Source: an uncultured Caryophanales bacterium
Lineage (GTDB): Bacteria > Bacillota_I > Bacilli_A > RF39 > UBA660
Direction of reading: 5' to 3'
Assembly (NCBI GenBank): GCA_947306705.1
Contig: CAMZHD010000007.1
Span: forward strand, 1 to 36,440
Length of the DNA stretch: 36,440 nt
Both the position numbers and the translations under genes were made by a program. Below, piece by piece: positions 23,833 through 31,562 of this stretch (position 1 is its first letter; the number at the start of each line of letters is the position of its first letter). Under the pieces are notes generated by a model. That model did no database searches. It worked only from the letters and a program-made list of their open reading frames with translations, and was not told the DNA's origin.

Positions 23833-26787
23833 ATGATGATTCCATTATTTAATAAGAGTAATTATACATTATTATCAAGTCTTTTAAAAATAGATGACAT
23901 TATTGAATATGCAAAAAAGAATAATATCTCCCAAATAGCCTTAACAGATGACAATATGTTTGGAACGATGGAGTTCTATCATAAATGTCAAAAAGAAGGA
24001 ATTAAACCAATACTAGGATTACATATATATGTAGAAGAAAATGATTTACTATTATATGCAAAAGACTATATTGGTTATCAAAGTATTATTAAATGTTCTA
24101 CGATTCAAAATGAAAGAAAACTAACAATTGAAGATTTAAAAGAGCATTCTAAAAATGTAATTTGTATTGTCCCATTTTCTTCTAAATACCTATTAGATTC
24201 CTTAGGTGATATCTATATAGATATTTATTTAGGATATCAAAATAAACAAGAAGAAAAAGAGGCAATGATTCTTACAAAGAAAATCGTATTTGTAAGAGAA
24301 GCACTTTATTTGAATAAAAAAGATCAAGAAATTCTTCCATACTTATACCGTGTAAGAGATGGAAAAACCATTCTAGAGGAAATGAACTATGAGATAGAAA
24401 ATCATGAATTAGAAATAGAGGATATTTCCTCTCTTAGTGGAGAAAAAGGTCTAAAAGCAGCCGAAGAGATTGCCTCTTCTTGTGAAGTAATCTTTCCAGA
24501 GCAACCGAATCTTTTACCAATCTATGATTGTGAAGATCCTGATAAATTCTTATTTGAATTATCAAAAGTAGGTCTATCAAAAAGATTAGGAGGAGACGTT
24601 CCACCTCATTATAAAGAAAGATTAGTTTATGAATTAAAAGTAATTAAAGAAATGGGATTTTCAAATTACTTTTTAGTCGTGTATGATTTTATTTTATTCG
24701 CTAAGAAAAATAAAATATTAGTAGGTCCTGGAAGAGGAAGTGCCGCAGGATCATTAGTAGCTTACTCTCTAGGAATAACCGATATTGATCCATTAAAATA
24801 TGATTTATTATTTGAAAGATTCTTAAATCCAGAAAGAAAAACAATGCCTGATATTGATACAGATTTTCCAGATAATAAAAGAGATATTGTGATTGACTAT
24901 GTAAAAGAAAAATATGGAGAAAAAAGAGTTAGTGGAATTATTACTTTTGGAACCATGGCTGCGAAACAAGTCATTCGAGATGTTTCAAGAGTCTTAAATA
25001 TTCCTCTTTATAAAGTCGATTCTCTATGTAAATATATTCCAAATACTTCCAAAGAAAAACTAAGTGAAATCTATGAAAAGAATCAAGCTTTTAAAGTAAA
25101 AGTAGATAGTGATACTCTTCTAATGGATATGATGAAAATCGCTTTAAAACTAGAAGGATTCCCAAGACATACTTCTTCTCATGCCGCAGGAATTGTCATG
25201 AGTAGAGTAGACTTAGATGAAGTACTACCATTAGTAAAAGAAGATAATTTATATCTAACGAGTTATTCGATGGAATATCTAGAAGAGTTGGGTCTTTTAA
25301 AGATGGATTTCTTAGTATTAAAAAATTTAACATTAATTGATAATGTATTAAATGATATCAAGGAATATACAAAAGAAGAAATAGACTTTAATAAGATTCC
25401 ATTAGAAGATAAAGATACATTAAAATTATTTGAAGAAGCCAATACCTGTGGAATCTTCCAATTTGAATCTTCTGGAATGAAATCTTTCTTAAAACGTTTA
25501 AAACCAAATTCATTTGAAGATATTGTTGCGGCAATAGCATTATTTAGACCAGGAGCAGCTGTTAATATTGATTCTTATATTAAAAGAAAACACAAGGAAG
25601 AAAAAGTTACGTACTTGGATCCTTCTATCGAAGAGATTACAAAGAGTACATATGGTTTCTTAATTTACCAGGAACAAATTATGCAAGTAGCTGCTTCTTA
25701 TGCAGGATATACTCTTGGAGAAGCAGATATCTTAAGACGTGCTATGAGTAAAAAGAAACTAGAATTATTAAAATCAGAAGAAGATAAATTCATCAAAAAG
25801 AGTATGGAAAAAAATCATCCAAAAGAACAAGCTAAAAAGATATTTGATTTGATTCTAAACTTTGCAGGATATGGATTTAATAAATCACACTCTGTTGTAT
25901 ATTCTATGATTGCTTATAAAATGGCATATTTAAAATGTCATTATAAAACCATTTTCTTTGCAAACTTACTATCCAATGTTATTGGTAGTGAAACCAAAAC
26001 AAATGAATATATTATGGAAGCAAAATCAAATGGAATTGAAGTAGAGAAACCTACAATTAATCAAAGTGAATCCAGATATATTGTAGAAGATAATAAAATC
26101 ATTTATCCAATCTCTAATATTAAAGGAGTAGGAGTAGTTGCTTCCAAACAAATTGAACAAGCAAAAAAAGAAGGACCATTTACAGATATCTATGATTGCT
26201 TTAGTAGACTTTATATCGCAGGAATTGGAAAGAAGACTTTGGAAGATTTAATCTATGCAGATGTCTTTAAAGAGTTTAAATATAATCGTGCAACCTTAAT
26301 CTATAATTTAGATAGTTTAGTAAACTACGCAGAACTAACAAAAGATTTAGATCCTTCTTTAGTTATGAAACCAGAAATAGAAGAACAAAAAGAATTTGAT
26401 AATTCTATTCTATTAGAAAAAGAAAAAGAAGTATTTGGATTTTACTTATCTTCTCATCCAACAACCATGTATAAGAAAGAAAATCCGTACTGTATTAATT
26501 TAAATGAAATAGATGCCTATTTTGATAAACAAGTAGATGTTTTAGTCTTTGTAGAAAAGGTGAAAGTCATCAACACGAAAAAAGGAGATAAAATGGCTTT
26601 CTTAACAGGAAGTGATGAAACCGCAACAAGAGACTTTACATTATTTCCTAAAATCTATAGTACCTATCCAGAAATTGAAAGAGGAGATTTATTAAAGATT
26701 AGAGGACATGTAGAAAAGAGATTAGATGAGACACAAGTCATTGTAGAAAAAATAAAAAATCTCCAAGGAGAGAAACATGAAGAATAA
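23833..26787 (+). CDS. dnaE: DNA polymerase III alpha subunit (DnaE family)
   Basis: A C-family replicative polymerase of 984 residues, shorter than most DnaE proteins (about 1100-1160). The N-terminal PHP domain (about 1-200) has lost its metal ligands: where active members have HxHxHS, this one has P-L-F-N-K-S, and TDDNMFG replaces TDHGN. The palm is intact, with GPGRGSAAG (about 298-306) and the catalytic aspartates in PDIDTDF (340, 342, 344). HTSSHAAGIV, CGIFQFESSGM and the fingers segment EQIMQVAASYAGY follow, then the helix-hairpin-helix region (GIGKKTLEDLI) and a C-terminal OB-fold (about 900-975). ATG 23833 or 23836 could be the start; both are served by AGGAGGT. It is the first gene of a four-gene operon and overlaps lspA by 11 bases. 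Confidence 0.95.
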   Translation: MMIPLFNKSNYTLLSSLLKIDDIIEYAKKNNISQIALTDDNMFGTMEFYHKCQKEGIKPILGLHIYVEENDLLLYAKDYIGYQSIIKCSTIQNERKLTIEDLKEHSKNVICIVPFSSKYLLDSLGDIYIDIYLGYQNKQEEKEAMILTKKIVFVREALYLNKKDQEILPYLYRVRDGKTILEEMNYEIENHELEIEDISSLSGEKGLKAAEEIASSCEVIFPEQPNLLPIYDCEDPDKFLFELSKVGLSKRLGGDVPPHYKERLVYELKVIKEMGFSNYFLVVYDFILFAKKNKILVGPGRGSAAGSLVAYSLGITDIDPLKYDLLFERFLNPERKTMPDIDTDFPDNKRDIVIDYVKEKYGEKRVSGIITFGTMAAKQVIRDVSRVLNIPLYKVDSLCKYIPNTSKEKLSEIYEKNQAFKVKVDSDTLLMDMMKIALKLEGFPRHTSSHAAGIVMSRVDLDEVLPLVKEDNLYLTSYSMEYLEELGLLKMDFLVLKNLTLIDNVLNDIKEYTKEEIDFNKIPLEDKDTLKLFEEANTCGIFQFESSGMKSFLKRLKPNSFEDIVAAIALFRPGAAVNIDSYIKRKHKEEKVTYLDPSIEEITKSTYGFLIYQEQIMQVAASYAGYTLGEADILRRAMSKKKLELLKSEEDKFIKKSMEKNHPKEQAKKIFDLILNFAGYGFNKSHSVVYSMIAYKMAYLKCHYKTIFFANLLSNVIGSETKTNEYIMEAKSNGIEVEKPTINQSESRYIVEDNKIIYPISNIKGVGVVASKQIEQAKKEGPFTDIYDCFSRLYIAGIGKKTLEDLIYADVFKEFKYNRATLIYNLDSLVNYAELTKDLDPSLVMKPEIEEQKEFDNSILLEKEKEVFGFYLSSHPTTMYKKENPYCINLNEIDAYFDKQVDVLVFVEKVKVINTKKGDKMAFLTGSDETATRDFTLFPKIYSTYPEIERGDLLKIRGHVEKRLDETQVIVEKIKNLQGEKHEE

Positions 26788-27316
26788 AGAAGAAGTATAC
26801 AAAATAACGGCCATTCTATTAATGATCGATCAAATCATTAAATTATGGGTTAATCATTTTATGGAATTAAATGATGAGATAAAAGTAATTCCTCATTTCT
26901 TTTCCATTCACTATGTAAAGAACACAGGAGCTGCTTTTTCCATTCTAGAAGACAGTACCATTCTTTTAACGATCATTAGTGTCATGGTAATTGTATTTCT
27001 TCATATGATTATCAAAGAAGAAAAGAATCTATCCAAACAAAAAGTTTTATCCTATGGATGTATCTTAGGAGGAATTTTTGGAAATCTAATCGATCGTATC
27101 ATTCATCATGGAGTGATTGATTATTTATCTTTTCAATTTGGAAAATATGCTTTTCCAATCTTTAACTTCGCAGATATTTCTATCGTATGTGGAGTACTTT
27201 TAATGATACTCATTTTATTAACAGAAAAGGAATCAGGTGATCAAAATGAAACCAATCGAAACGTTCAAAAAGTATTATCAAAGAGAAAACCAAGAACTCA
27301 CAAAAAGAATCAATGA
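26777..27316 (+). CDS. lspA: Lipoprotein signal peptidase (signal peptidase II)
   Basis: An integral membrane aspartyl peptidase that cleaves signal peptides of prolipoproteins after lipidation. Four transmembrane helices are visible (about 9-26, 61-80, 90-110, 132-148). Signature segments: DQIIKLWV at 18-25, NTGAAFSIL at 49-57, FGNLIDRI at 101-108, and the catalytic aspartates Asp115 in GVIDYLSF and Asp133 in FNFADISI. The 179 residues are slightly long (usual about 150-165) because the hydrophilic C-terminal tail (from about 151) runs into the next gene, overlapping it by 71 bases. AAGGAGA sits 5-7 bases upstream. It would process the lipoprotein gene at 1719 if that were functional. Likely cotranscribed with dnaE. 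Confidence 0.95.
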   Translation: MKNKEEVYKITAILLMIDQIIKLWVNHFMELNDEIKVIPHFFSIHYVKNTGAAFSILEDSTILLTIISVMVIVFLHMIIKEEKNLSKQKVLSYGCILGGIFGNLIDRIIHHGVIDYLSFQFGKYAFPIFNFADISIVCGVLLMILILLTEKESGDQNETNRNVQKVLSKRKPRTHKKNQ

Positions 27317-28322
27317 GTTTAATGAATCATTTATTAAAGAAGAAAATCCTTGGTTAAAAGAAAACTTTGAATATTTTAAAGAACTCAATTCAGGAGGAAA
27401 AAACGTAAGAGGAACTCTTGTAAATTTAGGATATTATCTATTAAAAGAGGAAGACTCTTATAGTATGCCTCTTGCTTTAGCGTATGAAGTATTTCAAACA
27501 GCAATCTTAGTGCATGATGATATCATTGATAAAGATAAAACAAGAAGAGGAAAAAAGACGATTCATTATCAAAATCAAATAAGATTAAAAAAGAATACAA
27601 ATGATTTAGATGAGGTCAATCATATGAGTAATTCGATTGCATTATGTGTAGGAGATTATGGATTATATCTTGCGAATCAAATCATTTCAGAAGCTTATAC
27701 AAAAGACAAAAACTTAGGAATCGTTCTAAATTGTTTCAATGAAACAGTCTTAAATACTGCTAGAGGAGAATTACTAGATGTCATTTTACCATTTAAGAGT
27801 AAATATACAAAGATAAGTCCTAAAAGATTAGAAAATTCGATTCAGATGATTGATTTATTAAAGACTTCTCATTATACCATCATTGGACCATTATCTTGTG
27901 GATTATTACTCGCAGGGGCAAAAGAAAAGGAAATAGAAGAGATAACTGCTTTTGGAGAAAAAGTAGGAATTGCTTTTCAAATACAAGATGATATTTTAGG
28001 AATTTATTCTGATGAAATGGGAAAAGTAAAAGGTTCTGATATAAAAGAGTTTAAACAGACAGTATTATATGCTCACTGTTTAAGAACTCCTTATAAGAAT
28101 AAATTATTAAACTATTATGGAAAAGAAAAATGTACCAAGAAAACCATTCAAAAAGTACAAAAAATATTTGAAAAGAGTGGGTCTAAAGAATATGCCCTTT
28201 CCATTATGAATACATATTATAATGATAGTATTCAAGTATTAGAGAATATGAATTGGATACCTGAAGAAAAGAAAAATATTCTAAAAGGATTTGTAGAATA
28301 TTTAAGAATTAGAAATAAATAA
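27246..28322 (+). CDS. Polyprenyl (isoprenyl diphosphate) synthetase
   Basis: A trans-isoprenyl diphosphate synthase of 358 residues that condenses IPP units onto an allylic diphosphate. The first aspartate-rich motif is DDIID (Asp91, Asp92, Asp95), preceded by GKNVRGTL (the RG of the substrate site). The second is QDDILGIYSD (Asp248-249), with Gly in place of the third Asp, as in many GGPP-synthase-like bacterial enzymes. KGSDIKEFKQTVL follows and fits the same subgroup. Chain length cannot be predicted safely; farnesyl or geranylgeranyl diphosphate, or a longer quinone chain, are possible. ATG 27246 with AGGTGAT upstream is preferred over GTG 27237. The start lies inside lspA, 71 bases before its stop. 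Confidence 0.9.
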   Translation: MKPIETFKKYYQRENQELTKRINEFNESFIKEENPWLKENFEYFKELNSGGKNVRGTLVNLGYYLLKEEDSYSMPLALAYEVFQTAILVHDDIIDKDKTRRGKKTIHYQNQIRLKKNTNDLDEVNHMSNSIALCVGDYGLYLANQIISEAYTKDKNLGIVLNCFNETVLNTARGELLDVILPFKSKYTKISPKRLENSIQMIDLLKTSHYTIIGPLSCGLLLAGAKEKEIEEITAFGEKVGIAFQIQDDILGIYSDEMGKVKGSDIKEFKQTVLYAHCLRTPYKNKLLNYYGKEKCTKKTIQKVQKIFEKSGSKEYALSIMNTYYNDSIQVLENMNWIPEEKKNILKGFVEYLRIRNK

Positions 28323-28337
28323 AAAGGGGATAATACT

Positions 28338-29201
28338 ATGAACAGATTTAAAGCAGCAAAAAAAGCAAGTATTTGTGGAATTGTTGGAAACATTGCTTTA
28401 TGTATTATGAAAGGAATGATTGGCTTTATCAGTAATTCTCAATCGATGATTGCGGATGCTTTTAATAGTTTTGGAGATGTTTTTTCTTCTATTATGACAT
28501 ATGTAGGAAATAGAATTAGTTCCAAAGCAGCTGATGAAGATCATAATTTGGGACATGGAAAAGCAGAATATATTTATTCCTTTTTAATCAGTATAATAAT
28601 GGCTATTACCGCTATAACGGTTATAAAAAATGCAGTGAAAACATTTATCAATCATACGCCAATTCATTTTTCTATGATATTGGTTGTTGTATGCCTCATC
28701 ACAATCGCAACAAAATTATTTTTATACTTGTACACTAAAAAATTAAATCAAAAATATCATAATATCTTAATAGAAGCAAATAGTAAAGATCATAGAAATG
28801 ATTGCTTTATCACAAGTTTAACACTTGTATCTGCTATCTGTGGAATCTATGGATTTCAAATCATTGATATTGTATTTGGAATCATTATTGCTTTATGGAT
28901 GGCTCATACAGCGATTAAAATCTTTATCGAGAGTTATGATGTTTTAATGGATAAAAGTATGAGTGAAGAAACAAAAGAAAAAGTATATGAATTGATAAAA
29001 CAACATAAAGAAGTAAAAAAAGTAAATCACTTTAATGCTACTCCTGTAGGATATCGTTATCAAATATCCTTTACAATCTTTGTAGATGGAGAACTCACAA
29101 CATTTGCTTCTCATGAAATTGCGAATGATATAGAAAGAGAAATTGAAAAAGAAATACCAGAAATATATTTAACAGTCATACATGTAAACCCTATTAAATG
29201 A
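28338..29201 (+). CDS. Cation diffusion facilitator (CDF) metal exporter
   Basis: A 287-residue, six-helix divalent metal/proton antiporter. The transport-site quartet is Asn43xxxAsp47 in TM2 (ADAFNSFGDV) and Asp152xxxAsp156 in TM5 (DHRNDCFI). From memory, the NxxxD plus DxxxD pairing is reported for manganese-exporting CDF proteins such as MntE, whereas zinc transporters use HxxxD, so Mn2+ (or Fe2+) is the likely ion. The loop HNLGHGKAEY after TM2 is typical. The cytoplasmic C-terminal domain (about 205-287) has the ferredoxin-like pattern ending EIYLTVIHVNP. It is the last gene of the dnaE operon, 15 bases after the polyprenyl synthetase, with AAAGGGGAT as ribosome binding site. No clear terminator follows. 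Confidence 0.9.
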   Translation: MNRFKAAKKASICGIVGNIALCIMKGMIGFISNSQSMIADAFNSFGDVFSSIMTYVGNRISSKAADEDHNLGHGKAEYIYSFLISIIMAITAITVIKNAVKTFINHTPIHFSMILVVVCLITIATKLFLYLYTKKLNQKYHNILIEANSKDHRNDCFITSLTLVSAICGIYGFQIIDIVFGIIIALWMAHTAIKIFIESYDVLMDKSMSEETKEKVYELIKQHKEVKKVNHFNATPVGYRYQISFTIFVDGELTTFASHEIANDIEREIEKEIPEIYLTVIHVNPIK

Positions 29202-29223
29202 TGAGACTAGGATTTCATATGTA

Positions 29224-29232
29224 TGATATAAT
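29224..29232 (+). promoter_or_regulatory. Extended -10 promoter of the Clp-type ATPase gene
   Basis: TGATATAAT, 23 bases before the ATG at 29256. Confidence 0.65.
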
Positions 29233-29255
29233 GAAAAAGACTAGGATGTGGAAAT

Positions 29256-30245
29256 ATGGAACTAAATGAATTTTTTGATAAAAAAGTAGAAGATAATTTT
29301 GATATTAAATCAAAAAGAATTAGTATGCTTGAAAACTATGGAGATAATTTTCAAGAAAGAGACTATATCACAAATCCTGCAATAGGAAGAGATGAACAAA
29401 TTAAGCAATTAATTCTAATCTTATTAACACCTGAAAAATCAGCTGTTTTAATTGGTAAACCAGGTGTTGGTAAAACTGCCTGTGTAGAAGGATTAGCTTA
29501 TAGAATTCAAAAGAATGCAGTTCCAGATTTATTAAAAGGATATCAAGTTATTAAACTAAATACGGCAGCCCTTCTAGGAACAGATCCAGTTACGGGAGAA
29601 TCAAAAGTACAAACGTTAATTGATGAATTAAAAGATAAGACAAAATTAATCTTATTTATAGATGAGATTCATACCTTAATGGGAAATAAAGGAGAAGCTT
29701 TAGACTTTGCCAATATGTTTAAACCTGCTCTAGACCGTGGAGATATTAAAGTCATAGGAGCAACAACGACAGAAGAATATGAACGTTATATCTTAAGAGA
29801 TAAAGCCTTTGTACGTCGTTTCCAAAAAGTAGAAATCTTCGAACCAACAAGAGAAGAAAATATTAAAATCTTATTAGGAACTCTTCCTAAAATAGAAGCA
29901 AAAACAGGAGCTAAATTAATGTATTCTCCATTTATTCAACAAAGAATTATGGAATTTATTACAGATATTACAAGTGAATATAAAAGAATTTATGAGATTG
30001 GATCAAGGTACCCAGATGTATCTCTAACAATTGTTCAACAAGCATTTTCAAATGCTTTATTTGAAAATAGAAACTTAGTAAATATCATTGATATTAAAAA
30101 AGCAATTGTTACAAGTAAAAACATATATCCAGATGTCATTCAAAAGAGTATGCCTCAATTTGATAAGTTATTTGAAGAACAAATTGAAGAGTATAATGAA
30201 CAAACAAAAGGAAATTACGAAAGATTATCAGAAGAAACCATTTAA
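29256..30245 (+). CDS. Stand-alone Clp-type (ClpA/B D1-like) AAA+ ATPase
   Basis: A 329-residue protein made of one AAA+ module of the ClpA/ClpB D1 kind. Walker A is GKPGVGKT at 67-74, Walker B ILFIDE at 132-137, sensor 1 in VIGATTTEEY (166-175) and the arginine fingers at 187-188 in FVRRF. The D1 small domain follows (about 205-290: SRYPDVSLTIVQQA is the usual sensor-2-like segment). There is no N-domain, no middle domain and no D2, so it cannot bind ClpP by the normal IGL loop. The last 30 residues are acidic helix. A single-module Clp ATPase could act as an adaptor-linked remodeller. It is followed after 15 bases by a zinc-ribbon membrane protein gene, which may be its partner (inference). 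Confidence 0.9.
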   Translation: MELNEFFDKKVEDNFDIKSKRISMLENYGDNFQERDYITNPAIGRDEQIKQLILILLTPEKSAVLIGKPGVGKTACVEGLAYRIQKNAVPDLLKGYQVIKLNTAALLGTDPVTGESKVQTLIDELKDKTKLILFIDEIHTLMGNKGEALDFANMFKPALDRGDIKVIGATTTEEYERYILRDKAFVRRFQKVEIFEPTREENIKILLGTLPKIEAKTGAKLMYSPFIQQRIMEFITDITSEYKRIYEIGSRYPDVSLTIVQQAFSNALFENRNLVNIIDIKKAIVTSKNIYPDVIQKSMPQFDKLFEEQIEEYNEQTKGNYERLSEETI

Positions 30246-30260
30246 GTAAGTAGGGATATT

Positions 30261-31337
30261 ATGGAATGCAAAAAATGCGGGAATACTTTAAGAAGTGGAG
30301 AAAATTTCTGTACGATTTGTGGTTACTACAATGATAGAGAAGAAGCAAAAAAAGAAGAAAAGAAAAAACTAGATGTTGATTTTGATGATGACGATGATGA
30401 TGATTTCTTTTCAGATCCAAATAAGGAGTCAAAAGAAGAAGTAGTAGAAACAGAAGAATTCTTCCCTGAAGAAAATATAGAAGTAGAGGACCTACTTCCT
30501 TCTTTCATTGGAGAAGATTATGAAAAAATGAAAGAAGAACCATTTAATCTATATGCTTGTTTACTAAACTGGTTATATTGCATTTATAGGAAACTATATA
30601 TAGAAGGTATTCTAGGATTAATAATAACTTCTGCCGTGATAATCTTTTTAAGATTTTATTCACTAATCTATTTTATAATTCAATTACCTATTTTAGGATA
30701 CTTCTTTAATCGTTATTACTTATCTTTCTCAAGAAAAAAAGTAGAGAAGATTATCAATAATAATAAAAAACTAACAAGAACAGCATTAGAAAATTTATGT
30801 AAGAAAAAAGGAAGAGTCAATGGAATTGTTACCTTATTTTTATATGCAATATTCTTAGTAGGTACCATCGCAGGATTAGTATTCATTCATCCGAAACTAC
30901 CTACAGGAATCTATGCAAAGAAAAATGCTGAATACTATTCTACTTGTTCTGAATATTTAAAAACAGTCTATCAAGATGTTTTGAATAATCCACAGTATGT
31001 ATATATTCAAGAAGGAGTATGTTATGTACAAGAAACGACTCCAAGTTATTATGATGTTTATTTAAAAGGAACTGCTAGTAATCATAATGTTTATTTCTAT
31101 TATTCAACAAAGTCAGGAAGAATTGTATTAGAAGAAACAACAGAAGATCAAATAGAATATGAAGTAAAAGAAAGAGAAGGAACGATTACATCAGGAGAAA
31201 AAGCATTATTGGAAAGACTACGAGAAGTAGAAAAACGATATAATAATATATTTAATCAAGCAGAAGCTGAATCTAAGAAAAAAGATAGAATTGAAAAACA
31301 TAGTTTTGTATTTAGTAAAGAAGAAATTGTTCGCTAG
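30261..31337 (+). CDS. Zinc-ribbon membrane protein with acidic linker, function unknown
   Basis: A 358-residue protein. Zinc ribbon: CKKC at residues 3-6 and CTIC at 17-20. A charged stretch with a run of Asp (about 39-49) and many Glu follows to about residue 90. Two or three transmembrane helices sit at about 112-150 (in a segment that looks like DUF2628-type zinc-ribbon membrane proteins: FNLYACLLNWLYCIYRKLY) and one at about 190-212. The C-terminal part (about 215-358) is extracytoplasmic or cytoplasmic and mostly beta with Tyr-rich strands, ending in a charged helix. No enzymatic motif is visible. It is translated in one unit with the Clp-type ATPase gene. Its terminator overlaps the glmS promoter. 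Confidence 0.85.
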   Translation: MECKKCGNTLRSGENFCTICGYYNDREEAKKEEKKKLDVDFDDDDDDDFFSDPNKESKEEVVETEEFFPEENIEVEDLLPSFIGEDYEKMKEEPFNLYACLLNWLYCIYRKLYIEGILGLIITSAVIIFLRFYSLIYFIIQLPILGYFFNRYYLSFSRKKVEKIINNNKKLTRTALENLCKKKGRVNGIVTLFLYAIFLVGTIAGLVFIHPKLPTGIYAKKNAEYYSTCSEYLKTVYQDVLNNPQYVYIQEGVCYVQETTPSYYDVYLKGTASNHNVYFYYSTKSGRIVLEETTEDQIEYEVKEREGTITSGEKALLERLREVEKRYNNIFNQAEAESKKKDRIEKHSFVFSKEEIVR

Positions 31338-31356
31338 ATTTGACAATTTCTTTTTA
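31321..31356 (+). terminator. Intrinsic terminator of the Clp-type ATPase operon, overlapping the glmS -35 box
   Basis: Perfect 10-bp stem AAGAAATTGT/ACAATTTCTT (31321-31330 and 31343-31352) with a 12-base loop, then T residues. The TAG stop of the preceding gene is in the loop, and so is half of the glmS -35. Confidence 0.85.
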
Positions 31357-31369
31357 TTTTCTATATAAT
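31340..31369 (+). promoter_or_regulatory. glmS promoter
   Basis: TTGACA (31340-31345), 18-base spacer, TATAAT (31364-31369), no TG extension. It drives the ribozyme leader. Confidence 0.82.
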
Positions 31370-31399
31370 GGAATTAAGATTGTTAAGTGAAAGGATGGG

Positions 31400-31546
31400 T
31401 AACAGTCTAGCGCCAGAACTTTGAATAGTTGACGAGGTTAGTAGTGATCGAAAATTCGGCGGGTGCTACTACGGATTCTGTTGTTCGTAAGATATATTAA
31501 AAAAAGTAAAATCAACATTACAACAAAATATATATCGAAACAGTAC
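31400..31546 (+). ncRNA. glmS ribozyme: glmS ribozyme (GlcN6P-activated self-cleaving leader)
   Basis: The core is recognisable: AGCGCCAGAACT at 31409-31420, GTTGACGAGG at 31428-31437, and TCGAAAATTCGGCGGGTGC at 31448-31466, followed by the P3/P4 region, where GTTGT (31480-31484) can pair with ACAAC further on. It ends before the AGGAGG site at 31547-31552. Glucosamine-6-phosphate is the cofactor for cleavage 5' of the G in GCGCC, so the expected cut is between A31409 and G31410. Cleavage exposes a 5'-OH and leads to decay of the glmS mRNA, which gives product feedback. Borders are approximate. Confidence 0.93.
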
Positions 31547-31562
31547 AGGAGGATTATAGTAT

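Noticed and set aside
30326-30508. Minus-strand Ser-rich open frame
   Set aside because: It is the reverse of the Asp/Glu-rich linker of the zinc-ribbon membrane protein.
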